Position numbers and translations under genes: made by a program. Below, piece after piece: positions 34,681-45,038 of a stretch of 64,000 nt of DNA (positions within the stretch are counted from its first letter, which is position 1; each line of letters begins with the position of its first letter). This stretch comes from Rhinopomastus cyanomelas (Eukaryota > Chordata > Aves > Bucerotiformes > Rhinopomastidae): positions 61,731 to 125,730 of the forward strand of contig VXBP01002426.1 in assembly GCA_013400115.1 (NCBI GenBank), given 5' to 3'. Under the pieces are notes generated by a model, which was given only the letters and a program-made list of their open reading frames with translations, had not been told where the DNA came from and searched no databases.

Positions 34681-37600
34681 CCTGTAGGCCGGCCTTGGGT
34701 TTTTTCCCTCCAGACATTTTTCTCTATGGTTATTTTATCAGGCCCCAGGTACATTTTAAAGGCCTCCCCTTGTCACCTTGTGGTGGGATTAGTTTGTCTT
34801 GTCTCAACCAAAGCACATGGTGCCTGCATGGAGGCAGGAGCTGATCCAGAGGGGAGCTGCCCCTGCAGAGGAGTGTCCCACCAGGGCATGTTGTCCCTGC
34901 TGAGACACAACCAAAACTGGACCGAGTGCAGGGGCTGCTTGTGCCGTATTTCACTCCAAGTCTGACATTTGCAAGCAGATGGTGGTGGTTGTGCACAGCT
35001 CGGAAAAAGGCTCGGGCTTAATGTTACTCTGGGGAAACTCAGATCTTGCCTCCAGTCAGGAGAGTTCACAGCTCTGCTTTTAGCACAGGTCTTAAATCTC
35101 TGCTGGGATTTGCAGGGAGGTCCGTGCAGCATAATTATCGAATCACGGCACCAAATTGATCCTGTAGGTTGGGACATTTGACTCTGGCCGGGGAAGCTAT
35201 TGATTCCAGCCAAACAGCACTGCAGAACAGCAGGTGGTGTGGTCTGCGCTGTTGTGCTCTTCCCCAACTCTTACAAGTTACCTTACTCTCACAGGTGTCC
35301 AGCCGCTCAAGCGCTTCATCATAGTGGGAAGCACTATTCAGCTGTCTGCGCAGGGAGGGCACACGCAGTGGTGAGCTCTGGGTGAGGAGAAACCAAGCAG
35401 TGCTCGGTGGAGAGAGAGAGATCACTCGCTGACTGTGAAAGCACCAGCATGCAGAGGAATGTGTTTCCCTTGGTGTCCTCTTCCCTACTGCCTTTGCTTC
35501 TGTAGAGGGTTGGGTCTCTCTTGCAGAACTGCTGACGCTGGAGCATTCATTGCCCTTATTTGTAGATTTAATCCATAACTGGTTGCAGCTCTTGAGAGAC
35601 ACATTGAGGAGCCAGTGCTTTTTCATTGCTTGTTACTTGGGTGGTATGAGCTATGTGCTTTAGTCTTGGATAGAGTGATCTGGGACTTCTTGTTCTAGTG
35701 TGTATGTGCCTGTTGCTACTGGAAATACTACCCAAGTTAAAGACTTCCACACCTTGCTCAGGATTTATAATCAACAGCTTGTTTCATAGATTTTCTTTGA
35801 TTTTGTGGCACTTAGCTTCTGTCACCTGCATTGTACCCAAAAATGGAGAAATACTGAAGTTAAGGAGAACTGGAAACTCTTGCTGCCCAGGCAGCTTTTC
35901 ATGTGTATTGTTAGGAGTTACTGTAGTAAAGCTTTTTCCACAGAGATGGGCTGTTTCCAGTGGAGCAGTAAGGAAATCTTTATTTGGTTCTTTCCATTTT
36001 CTAAAACATGGCTCTGCATCAGCTTGGGAATTGCAGGAAACAGCAGCTGGGGTGGCTTTGTCCTGTTTGTTCCAACTGCTTCTTCTAGGCAGAAGGGCAA
36101 CCCCAGAGCAGAGGGCCTGAGAAGTTTTGCTTGTAAAACCCTGAGCAAGTTGTTGTGGCAGAGGCTCTGGTTAAGCAATGCTTTTCATGCCTTTCCCGGT
36201 TCACTAATGTTTTTGCTTTAGCAAAGCAGTGTTTGAAAATTCAGGTTTAAAATCTGCAGGTATTAGTTGACAGTTGGATGCCGTAAGAGCATGGCAAGCC
36301 AGGGGTCCAGACTTTGTGGTGATGTTTCTGACTTCTCTGTTAATCATTCCCAGGATGTTCTGAAGCACTGCATTGCTCATCTGGCTTTCAAAAGCTGCGT
36401 GGAAATCGGCAAATACAAACCAAAAGATCACTCTTGGGGTTAAGCTACTGAGAAGAAGTCTGTGAAGCTGCAGGAAAAACAACGTAGCCACCCCAAGTGA
36501 GCCAATAGCAGGGGAAGAAATACAACACCCGTAGTGTGAAAGGCACTCCTGGGCTCTCTGCATGCATCAGCCACAAAAATAGCAACTTCGGGAACAAAGC
36601 CCTGTTGGGTAATGAGAGAGGAGGAAAAAGGTGAGGCTGACCCAAGTGGGGCTAATCAGATTCTTGTCTGTGATAGCCAGGTTATCCTGGTCGTTACTGC
36701 TGCAGAAGTGCAACATTTGAGCCTGCACCTTCTGACGCTCTGTTTCTTCCCTGTGCCTCCTTGGTTGGCTTTGTGGTCACTTTTCACCGCCTCAGCACGG
36801 CGCAAATTGCTGACAGTAAACACAGAAGGCATGCCTGCATGCTGCTGGAAAAGCCCTCAGGGAAAACAGCCTTGGGTACATGGTGGGTTTGCTGGCTGTT
36901 ACGTTTGCACAGCTTCCAGGTGCAGTCTGGAGGCTCTTACAGAATATGGGCTGTGGAATTTTGTTATTACAAGGAATTGATGCAAACGATGACATTGCTC
37001 ACTTTTCCTTGTAAGTTGTGGTGAGTGCAGTAGCAGGGAGGTTCCTTGTGCATCATACTGTACAGAGCAGGAGAAATACTGAAAACTGCAAGCACAGCAA
37101 CAGCCACAGGCATGCAGGATCCTGGGATTGGAGTTGGGTAACTTGGTCGTCCCTGAGACAACCAGGGGATTAAAGAGGAACTCAGAAAGCCAGTGTTCAT
37201 CTCTGCCATGCCCACAGGCAGGAAGGTGAACAACACAGGAAATGTGCAATGTGGTCCTCAGTGTTAACTACTCTCCTCTGCTGCAGGCTCGTGTTTCACA
37301 CAGATGAGAGGTGCTGTGCAAGAGGGCAGAGAATGGTACAGTGTTGGGCTCATTGTAGAGACCATCATCATTGCAGACTGGGGAACAAGGCTCCTCTTTG
37401 GAAGTACCTGTGTATATTGGCACTTGGTAGCGTCACCAGGGTATCCTTGTGTTCCTGCCATGTTCCTGTAAGTTCAGTGTGGCCAGGTTAGCCAGCAAGT
37501 GTGGAACTGAGGAGCTTGATTTTGCTTCTACCAGAGTCACCTAGGTCAGTGAAATGGGCAAGTCCCAGAGCTTGGAGCTGCATGTTGCCAGTGCCCGGGC

Positions 37601-39548
37601 TGAGCTTACAGAGTGCAGGGCCTGGGTAGGCTGGGCTCAGTCAGATGGAGTTTGTGGGGAACCTGCTGTTATTTTTGTAGGAGTATACTCAGCTGCTCTG
37701 GAGCCATGGCAGCTGTCTGAAGCAGCTGTTTGTGCACACCTTGATGGAAATGCTCATCCTGCCTGGTGTTGTGCTGCCTTGGAGCCAAGTCCACCGCCCC
37801 AGAGGTTTTCTCTGGGAGCCACCCAAGAGAAGCTCCTGCAACATGGGTATTGTAATAGAGGGTGTTCCAGAGCCTCCCTTCCCACTGCAGACATGCTACA
37901 GGATGCAGATGAAGTCTGCAACCTGAGTCAGAATCAAAACACAGGCCAGAATCTTTTCTGGAAGTCATTAATTATCCTGCCTTTGACTGATGCTGTTAGG
38001 AGCAGGATTGGAACACAATCTATTTTTGAGAATTTCTATGTAAGTACCAGATTTCTGACTCAATTGAAACTCAATGAGGTCTCATTCATGCCAGCCAGCC
38101 AAGCTGCCTTTCAGTACCGGCTGGCTTAAGTCTCTGCTTTAGGCTGAATTAAACAAAAGCAACTCAAAACTGTCAGAGTCTTTACTACCTTTCCAGCTCA
38201 AGGTAAAATGCCACAAGAAGCAGCTGCTGAAATCTGGGAGGAGATCAATGTTAGGGCGAAAGTCAAGGGATCTCTCTATCCTTTGTTCTGAATGTGCTGC
38301 TGCCTGCTTGAGACTGGCAGGGGCTGCACCTCCCTGCCCTCATGCAGTGCCTGCCCTGTGCCCAGCGCTGCGTAGACAGTAAGGACACAAACCAAAACTG
38401 TTTGTTTCGTGACACCAGAGATTACACTGGATCCCTGCTGTAAAGCTCTCTGCATTAAAGCCCCAGATATTTTTCTAAAGAATTCCTAGGAGGGTCCTGG
38501 CACATAATGATTGATTTTGTACATCTTGCATTAAAAAGGGGGTTGTACATTGGAGAGACGTCAGCTATATTTAGAATCAAACTTCATGCTCCTGCTGCCA
38601 GGATGGGAGCTTAATTACAAGCATGCTGCACACTTCCCTTGTGTGGAGGGGATTTATCTGTGCTGCTTACTGCTTTGAGAAGCACCGCGTTGCTGCTCTT
38701 TGTATTATGCTTTTGTAACAGCCGTGGGAACTGAAATGGGTTTGATTGAACTTGAGAAGGATTCTCTGACAAAACTGGTGATAGTAGCTGTGCAGTTCCC
38801 AGCTCATAACTTCTCACCAACCAAAATGAATCAGTGTCAGGAGGAAGGCATAGCTGCTCTGTGTGCTTTTTTTATTTCTTCCTTCTTTCCCTCCTTCTTT
38901 CTTTTATTTCTCATTCAATGGCTTCCAAGTCACTTTTCTGTAATCCTCCAAATTATCTGTAAAGGTTTTAATAGGGGTCTGGTTTTGCTGCTGTGTTTGT
39001 GATCAGTAACTGCTGGAGGAGTGCAATAGAAAAATAAAACTGGTAAGTGAGCAAGTTTTATATCCAAAACCAATGAAAAAGTCCACATGATTTGGCTTCT
39101 CTGCATTGAGAGATAACTGCCAGCCTCTTACAGTAATTTCCAAGTGATTAGTAGAGTTTTGTCCTTATCATGGAATCAGGAAGTGATTTGTAGAGGCTGG
39201 CACTTTCTGCTCCAGAGAATAGAAGAGCCACTGCACCTGAGCTGTGGTGGTAGACAGCTCCTGATGTGTGTCTGTGTTGTACCTGAGCAGCAAAGGACCT
39301 TAAGGCTGCAGAGGAAAAGGTTTAGAAAGCAGGAAAGTTGTGAAATCTGGGGGGAGTGATGGCTGGGTAGAGTGTGTTCCCATCAAAGTTACTCTGAGGA
39401 AAATGCTGCGTTGTAAACACTCTGCTGCAGGAGAAATGTTCAGTGTTTTGCAACAGCTGGATGTTGGGTGCCTCTCTTGGTCACTAAGTCCTGAAAACCA
39501 GGTACCTTGGTACTTCTATGTGGTTAGCTGTCTGCGAAGTCCTTAGAG
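34681..39548. other. Long unique non-coding stretch
   Basis: About 4.9 kb. The longest non-CR1 frame in the window (37554-38129, plus, 191 codons) lies here. It has no recognised domain, and a minus frame overlaps it, so I do not call it. The block 38440-38610 is AT-rich and CNE-like ('ATAATGATTGATTTTG', 'TTAATTACAAGC'). A CT-rich run is at 38866-38911. Confidence 0.45.
38866..38911. repeat. Polypyrimidine low-complexity tract
   Basis: About 45 bases almost entirely C and T, made of CTTT, CCTT and TTTATTTC units. Low complexity. No splice acceptor with an open exon follows it. Confidence 0.75.
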
Positions 39549-39735
39549 ATCATAGCATCACAGAATTGTTTGGTTGGAAGGGACCTCAAAGATCATGTAC
39601 TTCCAGCCCCCCTGCCATTGGCAGGGCTACTTCCCACTAGACCAGGTTGCCCATCCAACCTGGCCTTGGACACTTCCAGGGATAGGGCAGTCTCTTATTT
39701 TGGCAACCTGATCCATTTTCAGTGCCTGGTCCCTG
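39549..39735 (-). mobile_element. Old CR1 LINE 3' end
   Basis: Antisense CR1 of an older class: 'catagcatcacagaattgtt', 'tggttggaagggacctcaaa', 'gcccccctgccattggcagg', 'ccaggttgcccatccaacct', 'ggccttggacacttccaggg' and 'atagggcag'. It then decays. It lies immediately upstream of the nearly full-length plus-strand CR1, which may have inserted beside or into it. Confidence 0.9.
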
Positions 39736-39967
39736 AATGCTGTTTATTGAGGTTTTTCACTGATTTAGAGGTCCCTTTAACCAGGGAACCTTGGGGGAGG
39801 AAAGAGGGACCTGGTGGAGGTCAGAATCTCTCATGGGAAAAGCCAATAAGGGATGTGGTAGGGTTCAAACCATGGGATCTTTAAACACAGTGAAACCAGA
39901 AGTTGTGCTCAGATTGCATGAAGCGACAGAGCCGGTGCCGCTTTAGCCACTTTTAGCTGCCGGGGGC

Positions 39968-39984
39968 AAAAAAAAAAAAAAAAA
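39968..39984 (+). repeat. A17 homopolymer inside CR1 ORF1
   Basis: Seventeen adenines follow GCCGGGGGC and precede GGCGTCGACCC. They lie in the basic N-terminal part of ORF1, where they read as consecutive lysines. Because ORF1 sequence is recognisable on both sides, this is an expanded internal A-run and not a retrogene poly(A) tail. Confidence 0.8.
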
Positions 39985-40196
39985 GGCGTCGACCCAGCAG
40001 CAAAGGAAGACCAGGTTACAGTCACCACTACACATACATGTGGGAACCCAAACAGAGGTCCCCTGGCAAGATGAGGCTGTACGGGTGACAGACTGCAGCA
40101 AATGTCACAGTCTCTCACTCATCCCAGGATATGTACAGTGTGAGCAGGTAGATTATCTTCTTAACTGAGCAGCACAGCTGCAAGATGAGGTTGAAA

Positions 40197-40224
40197 GGCA
40201 GAAGTAGAAAGACAGAAGTAGAAA
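40197..40224 (+). repeat. 14-bp tandem duplication in CR1 ORF1
   Basis: Two units of GRCAGAAGTAGAAA in tandem, located where the ORF1 coiled-coil-like 'EVERLKSIRE' codons begin. The extra 14 bases are not a multiple of three and contribute to the frame loss of ORF1. Confidence 0.85.
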
Positions 40225-41163
40225 GGCTCAAGAGCATTAGGGAGGCTGAAATAGAGGTAGACTGGTGAAGTCAGGCTCTGCAGGCTGGACAACAGCTAAA
40301 TAAGAGCCAGAATCAAGGGGCCCCTGTATCCTGCACCTCTCAGATTGAGGACAGAAGCCCAAGTAGAAGGGGTGAGTGGAGTCAAGTGAAGGATCATGGC
40401 AGACGGTGAGTACCACTCTTGCCTACCCCAGTTGCCAACAAGTAACAGATATAAGCCCATATTTGAAGACAGCCAGTCTAATAAGGATATAGAGGATACA
40501 GAACCCATACCAGAGATCCTAGCAAGGTTGCATAAATCCAGGAAGTCTTGCAGTAATATGGCAACCTCCTCCACTAAGAAGAGAAGGCTAGCAGTTATTG
40601 AAGACTCGCTCCTGAAAGGAACCTAAGGCCCAATATACGCAGCTGACCCTCATCACAGGGAAGTCTGCAGTTTACCTGGAGCCCAAATCAGGGATATCAC
40701 TAGGGTGCTGACTAATCTGGTGAGATCAGATGACTATAACCCACTGCTGATCATCCAGACAGGTGGGGAGGAAGCTGTATTCCACAGCCTGAGGGGAATG
40801 AAGAAAGACCTTAAGGCATTAGGACGTTTGGTAAAAGTCTCTGGGGGGCAAATTTTATTCTTGTAATTTCTTCCATTTTGGGGTGAGGACACAGGCTGGA
40901 ATAGAAGAATTCAATCCATCAACGCCTGGCTACGAGACTGGTGTTACAGACAGGGCTTTGGGATCTTTGATAGCAAGTGGTTTTATCAGGAGCCAGACCT
41001 CGCAGATACACATGGGAGGGGTTTATCTCAGAGAGGAAAAAGGGTTCTGGGGCAGGAGTTGGCAGAACTCATTCAGAGGACTTTAAACTGGATTCGAGGG
41101 TGGGGGCGGGATAGTTGATGGGAGAGCACCAGTGGGGCAGAGCTCTGGTCCTAATGAAACCGG

Positions 41164-43901
41164 GTGGCCTCCCGCTGTCCTAGGGTGAAATCAGAGCGCT
41201 CAGCTTGCTCCCTGAAATGCCTGCACACCAATGCACACAGCATGGGGAATGAGCAAGAGGTGCTAGAAATCTGTGTCCAGTCAGGTGATTATGATCTGGT
41301 GGCACTTTCGGAGACCTGGTGGGACAGCTTACATGACCGGAACGTGGTCATGGACGGCTGTGTCCTTTTCAGGAGGGACAGGTCAGCAAGGTAAGGTAAT
41401 GGAGTTGCTCTTTACGTGAGAGAGCAACTGGAGTGTATTGAGTTCCGTCCAGGGGCACATGAAGAGAGAGTTGAGAGTTTGTGGGTGCAGATCAAGGGGC
41501 AGGCTGGCATGGGTGACACTGTTGTGGGTATCTATTACAGGCCACCAGATCAGAATGAAGAAGTTGATGAGGTCTTCTGCAGGCAGCTGACAGCAGCCTT
41601 ACAGCTACAGGCCCTGGTTCTCACAGGGGTTTTTAACTACCCTGATATTTGCTGAAAGACCTACTCAGCCAGCCATCCACACCCCAGGAGGATCCTCCAG
41701 TGCATTGTTGACAATTTCCTGATGCAAATGGTAGAGGAGCCCACTAGGAGACGAGCACTGCTCTATCTTGTACTCACCAACAAGGAGGGTCTGGCTGAAA
41801 GAGTGAGATGGGGGAGTTCAGGGTCTTGTGTGGTAGGAACAGAATAGCTAGCAGAATCACAACCCGGGACTTCAGGAAGGCCAACTTTGTCCTTTTCAAG
41901 CAATTGCTAGGGGAAATCCCATGGGACAGGGTACTGGCAGGTAAAGGGGCCCAAGACAGTTAACATTCAAAGACTACTTCTATGAAGCCGAAGTTTCAAA
42001 GCATTCCAACAAGTAGGAAGTCAAGGAAGGGAGCCAGAAGACCTGCATGATTAAACAGAGAGCTGGTGGGCAAACTGAAGAAGAAGAAGAAAGCCTATAG
42101 GTCATGGAAGGAGAGGATGGCCACTTGGGGTGATTACAAGGCTGTGGTGACAGAATGTGGGGATGCAACTAGAAAGGCCAAGGCCTCCTTGGAATTAAAC
42201 CTTGCAAGAGACGTCAAGGGCAACAGAAATGGCTTCTTCAAATACATTGCAGGTAAAATTAAAACTAGAGGCAACATAGGGCCCCTGCTGAATGAGGTTG
42301 GTGCCCTGGAGACAGAGGATACAGAGCAAGCAGAGATACTGAACACCTTTTTGCCTCTGTCTATTCTTCTGGGGGCTGTCCTGATATCAAGCCCCAGACC
42401 ACTGAGGCCCCAGACGATTTTTTGAGACAAGAGAGAAGCTTGCCCTGGTTGATGAGGACTGGATCAGGGATATGTTGAGCAAACTAGATGGACATACATT
42501 CACAGGCCCTGATGGGATGCACCCGCAAGTGCTGAGGAAGACAGCAGACTTCATTGCTAAGCCACTGTCCATCTTCTTTCCAAGTCATGGGGATCATGAG
42601 AGGTGTCTAGGAACTAGAGGATAGAAATGTCACTCCAATTTCAAAAAGGGAAAGAAGGAGGACTCAGGTAACTGCAGACCAGTCAGCCTCATCTCCATTC
42701 CAGGAAACGTGATGGAACAATTTATCCTTGATGCTGTCTCCAGGACATCAAGGGCAAGAGGGTTATTAGGGACAGTCAGCATGGCTTCACCAAAGGGAAA
42801 TCATGCTTGACCAACGTGATAGCCTTTGATGAGGGTATAACCAGGTGGATAGATGATAGCAAAGCAGTAGATGTGATCTATCTTGACGTCAGTAAGGCAT
42901 TTCTCATGGTCTCCCACAGCATCCTTGCAGCCAAACTGAGGCAGTGTGATCTAGAAGGTCGGGTAGTGAAGTGGATCGTGAACTGGCTGCAGGACAGAAG
43001 CAAGAGAGTAGTGGTCAATGGGACAGAGTCTGGTTGGAGGCCTGTTTCTAGTGGAGCCCCGCAAAGGGTTGGTACTGGGACCAGTTCTATTGAATCTATT
43101 AATTAATGTCTTGGTTGAGGGATTAGGGTGCACTGTCAGCAAGTTTGCTGATGACACAAAGCTGGGAGGAGTGGCCGACACCCCAGCAGACTGTGCTGCC
43201 ATTCAGTGAGACCTGGACAGGGTAGAGAGCTGAAATTTAATGAAATATAACCAGGGTAAGTGTAGAGTCTTGCATCTGGGCAAGAACAACCCCAGGTACC
43301 AGTATAGTCTTGGGACTGACCTGTTGGAGTGGAGTGTAGGAGAAAGGGACCTGGGGGTCCTGGTGGCCAGCAGGATGACTATAAGCCACCATTGTGCTCT
43401 GGTGGACAAGAGGGCCAACAGCACCCTGGGGTGGATCAGAAGGGGGCTGGTTGGCAGATCGAGAGAGATTCTTCTCCCCCTCTATTCTGCCCTTCTGAGA
43501 CCACACCTGGAGTATTGTGTCCAGTTCTGCGCCCCTCAGCTCAAGAAGGACACAGAACTGCTGGAAAGAGTCCAGTGTAGAGCCACGAAGACGATGAAAG
43601 GAATAGAAAACCTCCCTTATGAGGAAACAGTGAGGGAGCTGGGTCTCTTGAGCCTGGTGGAGACTGAGGGGTGACCTTATTAATGTCATATAAAGAGTGG
43701 GTGTCAGGAGGATGGAGCCAGGCTCTTCTCAATGTCATCTAGTGATAGGACAAGGGACAATGGGTGTAAGCTGAACATACGAGGGTCCACATCAATATGA
43801 GAAAGAACTTCTTCACAGTGAGGGTGATAGAGCACTGGAACAGGCTGCCCAAGGCCCTTGTGGAGTCTTCTCCACTGGAGACGTTTAAAACCCACCTGGA
43901 T
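41164..43901 (+). pseudogene. CR1 ORF2 pseudogene (endonuclease-reverse transcriptase)
   Basis: ORF2 nicks target DNA with an APE-type endonuclease and copies the element RNA. The endonuclease reads NAHSMGN, DLVALSETWWD (acidic E kept), VGIYYRPPD, then LTGVFNYPDIC where the family has GDFN-HPD, so the catalytic aspartate is lost. The SDH block is not recognisable. In-frame stops lie at 41392 (TAA) and 41653 (TGA, likely from TGG). RT blocks: GPDGMHPQVLR, GNCRPVSLISIPG, VIYLDVSKAF (first catalytic Asp kept, frame 0), then SKFADDTKLGG in another frame with stops at 43207 and 43231, then NQGKCRVLHLGKNN to RPHLEYCVQFCAP and LPYEETVRELGLLSL. A further frame break near 43672 precedes the C-terminus. 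Clearly dead. Confidence 0.93.
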
Positions 43902-44568
43902 ATCATAGAATCATGGAATCATAGAATCACTACGGACTGGAAGGGACCTCGAAAGGTCATCTAGTCCAATCCCCCTGACACAGCAGCATCACCTAAACCA
44001 AGTCACACAGGAACTCATCCAGTCGGGCCTTGAATATCTCCAGTGAGGGAGACTCCAAAACCCCCCTAGGCAGCCTGTTCCAGTGCTCTGTCACCCTCAC
44101 TGTGAAGAAGTTCCTTCTCAGGTTGATGTGGAACCTTCTATGTTCCAGCTTACAACCATTGCCCCTCGTCCTATCACTACATTGACACTGAGAACAGCCT
44201 AGTTCCATCCTCCTGACACCCACCCCTCAAATATTTATAGACATTAATGAGGTCACCCCTCAGTCTCCTCTTCTCCAAGCTAAAGACACCCAGCTCCCTC
44301 AGCCTCTCCTCGTAAGGGAGGTGCTCCATCTCTTTCATCATCTTCATTGCCCTACGCTGAACTCTCTCCAGAAGCTCCACATCCTTCTTGAACTGAGGAG
44401 CCCAGAACTGGACACAATACTCCAGATGTGGTCTCACCAGGGCAGAGTAGAGGGGCAGAAGAACCTCTCTTAATCTGCTAACCACCCCCCTTCTAATCCA
44501 CCCCAGGATGCTGTTGGCCCTCTTGGCCACAAGAGCACATTCCTGGCTCGTGGTCATCCTGCTGTCCC
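43902..44568 (-). mobile_element. CR1 LINE 3' part, well preserved
   Basis: Antisense CR1 of ~667 bases whose tail (three AATCATAG-type units) directly abuts the truncated plus-strand CR1. The minus strand reads SRMTTSQECALVAKRANSILGWIRRGVVSRLREVLLPLYSALVRPHLEYCVQFWAPQFKKDVELLERVQRRAMKMMKEMEHLPYEERLRELGVFSLEKRRLRGDLINVYKYLRGGCQEDGTRLFSVS. One base of shift follows, then SDRTRGNGCKLEHRRFHINLRRNFFTVRVTEHWNRLPRGVLESPSLEIFKARLDEFLCDLV. A single frameshift near 44185 is the only break over ~190 codons. 5'-truncated in the RT thumb region. Confidence 0.97.
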
Positions 44569-44825
44569 TCCTCCGGACCTGCTCCATCAGGTTCATGTTC
44601 TTGGGCATTTGGCTCAAGGTTGAAGTGTTACCTTCTGAAAGCACCTTACTTGATTTCAAGGGTCTTTTCATACCGAAGCAGCAAGACATGCTGCAAGTTA
44701 TGTGCATGTGCCTCACAGAATCACAGGTTTAGGGAGGCACATGGACATGCACAGACGGTCAGACTTGAGAGATTTCTTTGAATCTAAAGAAGAGAAACTC
44801 CTATCTGTCATGTTAGTAGTAGAGT
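44569..44825. other. Unique DNA between CR1 and the LTR-like repeat
   Basis: No gene recognised. A single 'cacagaatcacag' at ~44715 resembles an old CR1 tail, but nothing upstream supports it. Confidence 0.4.
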
Positions 44826-45038
44826 TGTAGTGTAGGTCCTTGTCTCCATCCTTCCCTCCTGGGTCACCACTAACATCGTGGGTCAGAGACCCCAAATATG
44901 TTTCAACCAAGAGCTTTTAGCTAAAGCATCAGACATAAAGGGAGGGTTTAACAAACCCACTGATGGATCCACAGGCAGTGAAACCACTGACTCTGTTTGG
45001 GGAAGAAAAGCACCAAGACATTTTAATTCACTCCCCTC
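44826..45038 (+). repeat. Dispersed LTR-like repeat, copy 2
   Basis: Second copy of the 5304-5518 repeat, same orientation, starting TGTAGTG and ending at the CACTCCCCTC block. It has lost the GGGTTGACC part of the start, and its near-palindrome reads GGGTTTAACAAACCC, so it lacks AATAAA. The two copies differ by scattered substitutions and small indels, which points to independent insertions of one family and not a recent local duplication. Confidence 0.75.

Larger units (their letters stand above)
39918..41118 (+). pseudogene. CR1 ORF1 pseudogene (RNA-binding / esterase-type protein)
   Basis: ORF1 of CR1-group LINEs encodes a nucleic-acid-binding protein with a C-terminal SGNH-type esterase domain. 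Here the start reads MKRQSRCRFSHF, an in-frame TAG, then LPGAK with a run of lysines from an A17 tract. Pieces then appear across shifted frames: VTVTTTHTCGNPNRGPLAR, GCTGDRLQQMSQSL, CEQVDYLL, EVERLKSIREAEIEVDW, KKRRLAVIEDSLLKGT, HREVCSLPGAQIRDITRVLTNLVRSDDYNPLLI, and SQRGKRVLGQELAELIQRTLNWIRG. The esterase nucleophile block is changed (GDSL-like to EDSL), the oxyanion GTN-type block reads TGGEEA, and the DGVH-type block reads HGRG, so the active site appears lost. Several stops and net frameshift. Confidence 0.8.
39790..43901 (+). mobile_element. Nearly full-length CR1 LINE, decayed
   Basis: The only CR1 in the window with most of its length: a short 5' UTR (boundary uncertain, ~39790), ORF1 from an ATG at 39918 to ~41118, then ORF2 with endonuclease (~41212-41900) and reverse transcriptase (~42430-43680) and part of the C-terminus. 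It stops at 43901 inside the last ORF2 codons ('cacctggat'), where the tail of an antisense CR1 begins, so its own 3' UTR is missing. Multiple stops and frameshifts in both ORFs make it non-autonomous. Length ~4.1 kb is close to a full CR1. Confidence 0.93.

Noticed and set aside
34773..35626. Two overlapping minus frames of 164 and 163 codons
   Set aside because: They occupy different frames of the same strand and cannot both be coding. Neither resembles a known protein.
37554..38129. 191-codon plus-strand open frame
   Set aside because: Longest non-CR1 frame, but it has no recognisable domain, a minus frame overlaps it, and it has no promoter or splice context. It is within chance expectation for 64 kb.
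39935..39990. Retrogene poly(A) tail
   Set aside because: CR1 ORF1 sequence is recognisable on both sides of the A-run, so it lies inside the LINE.
44712..44745. Additional antisense CR1 tail
   Set aside because: One 'cacagaatcacag' only. Following bases do not match any CR1 3' UTR form seen in this window.
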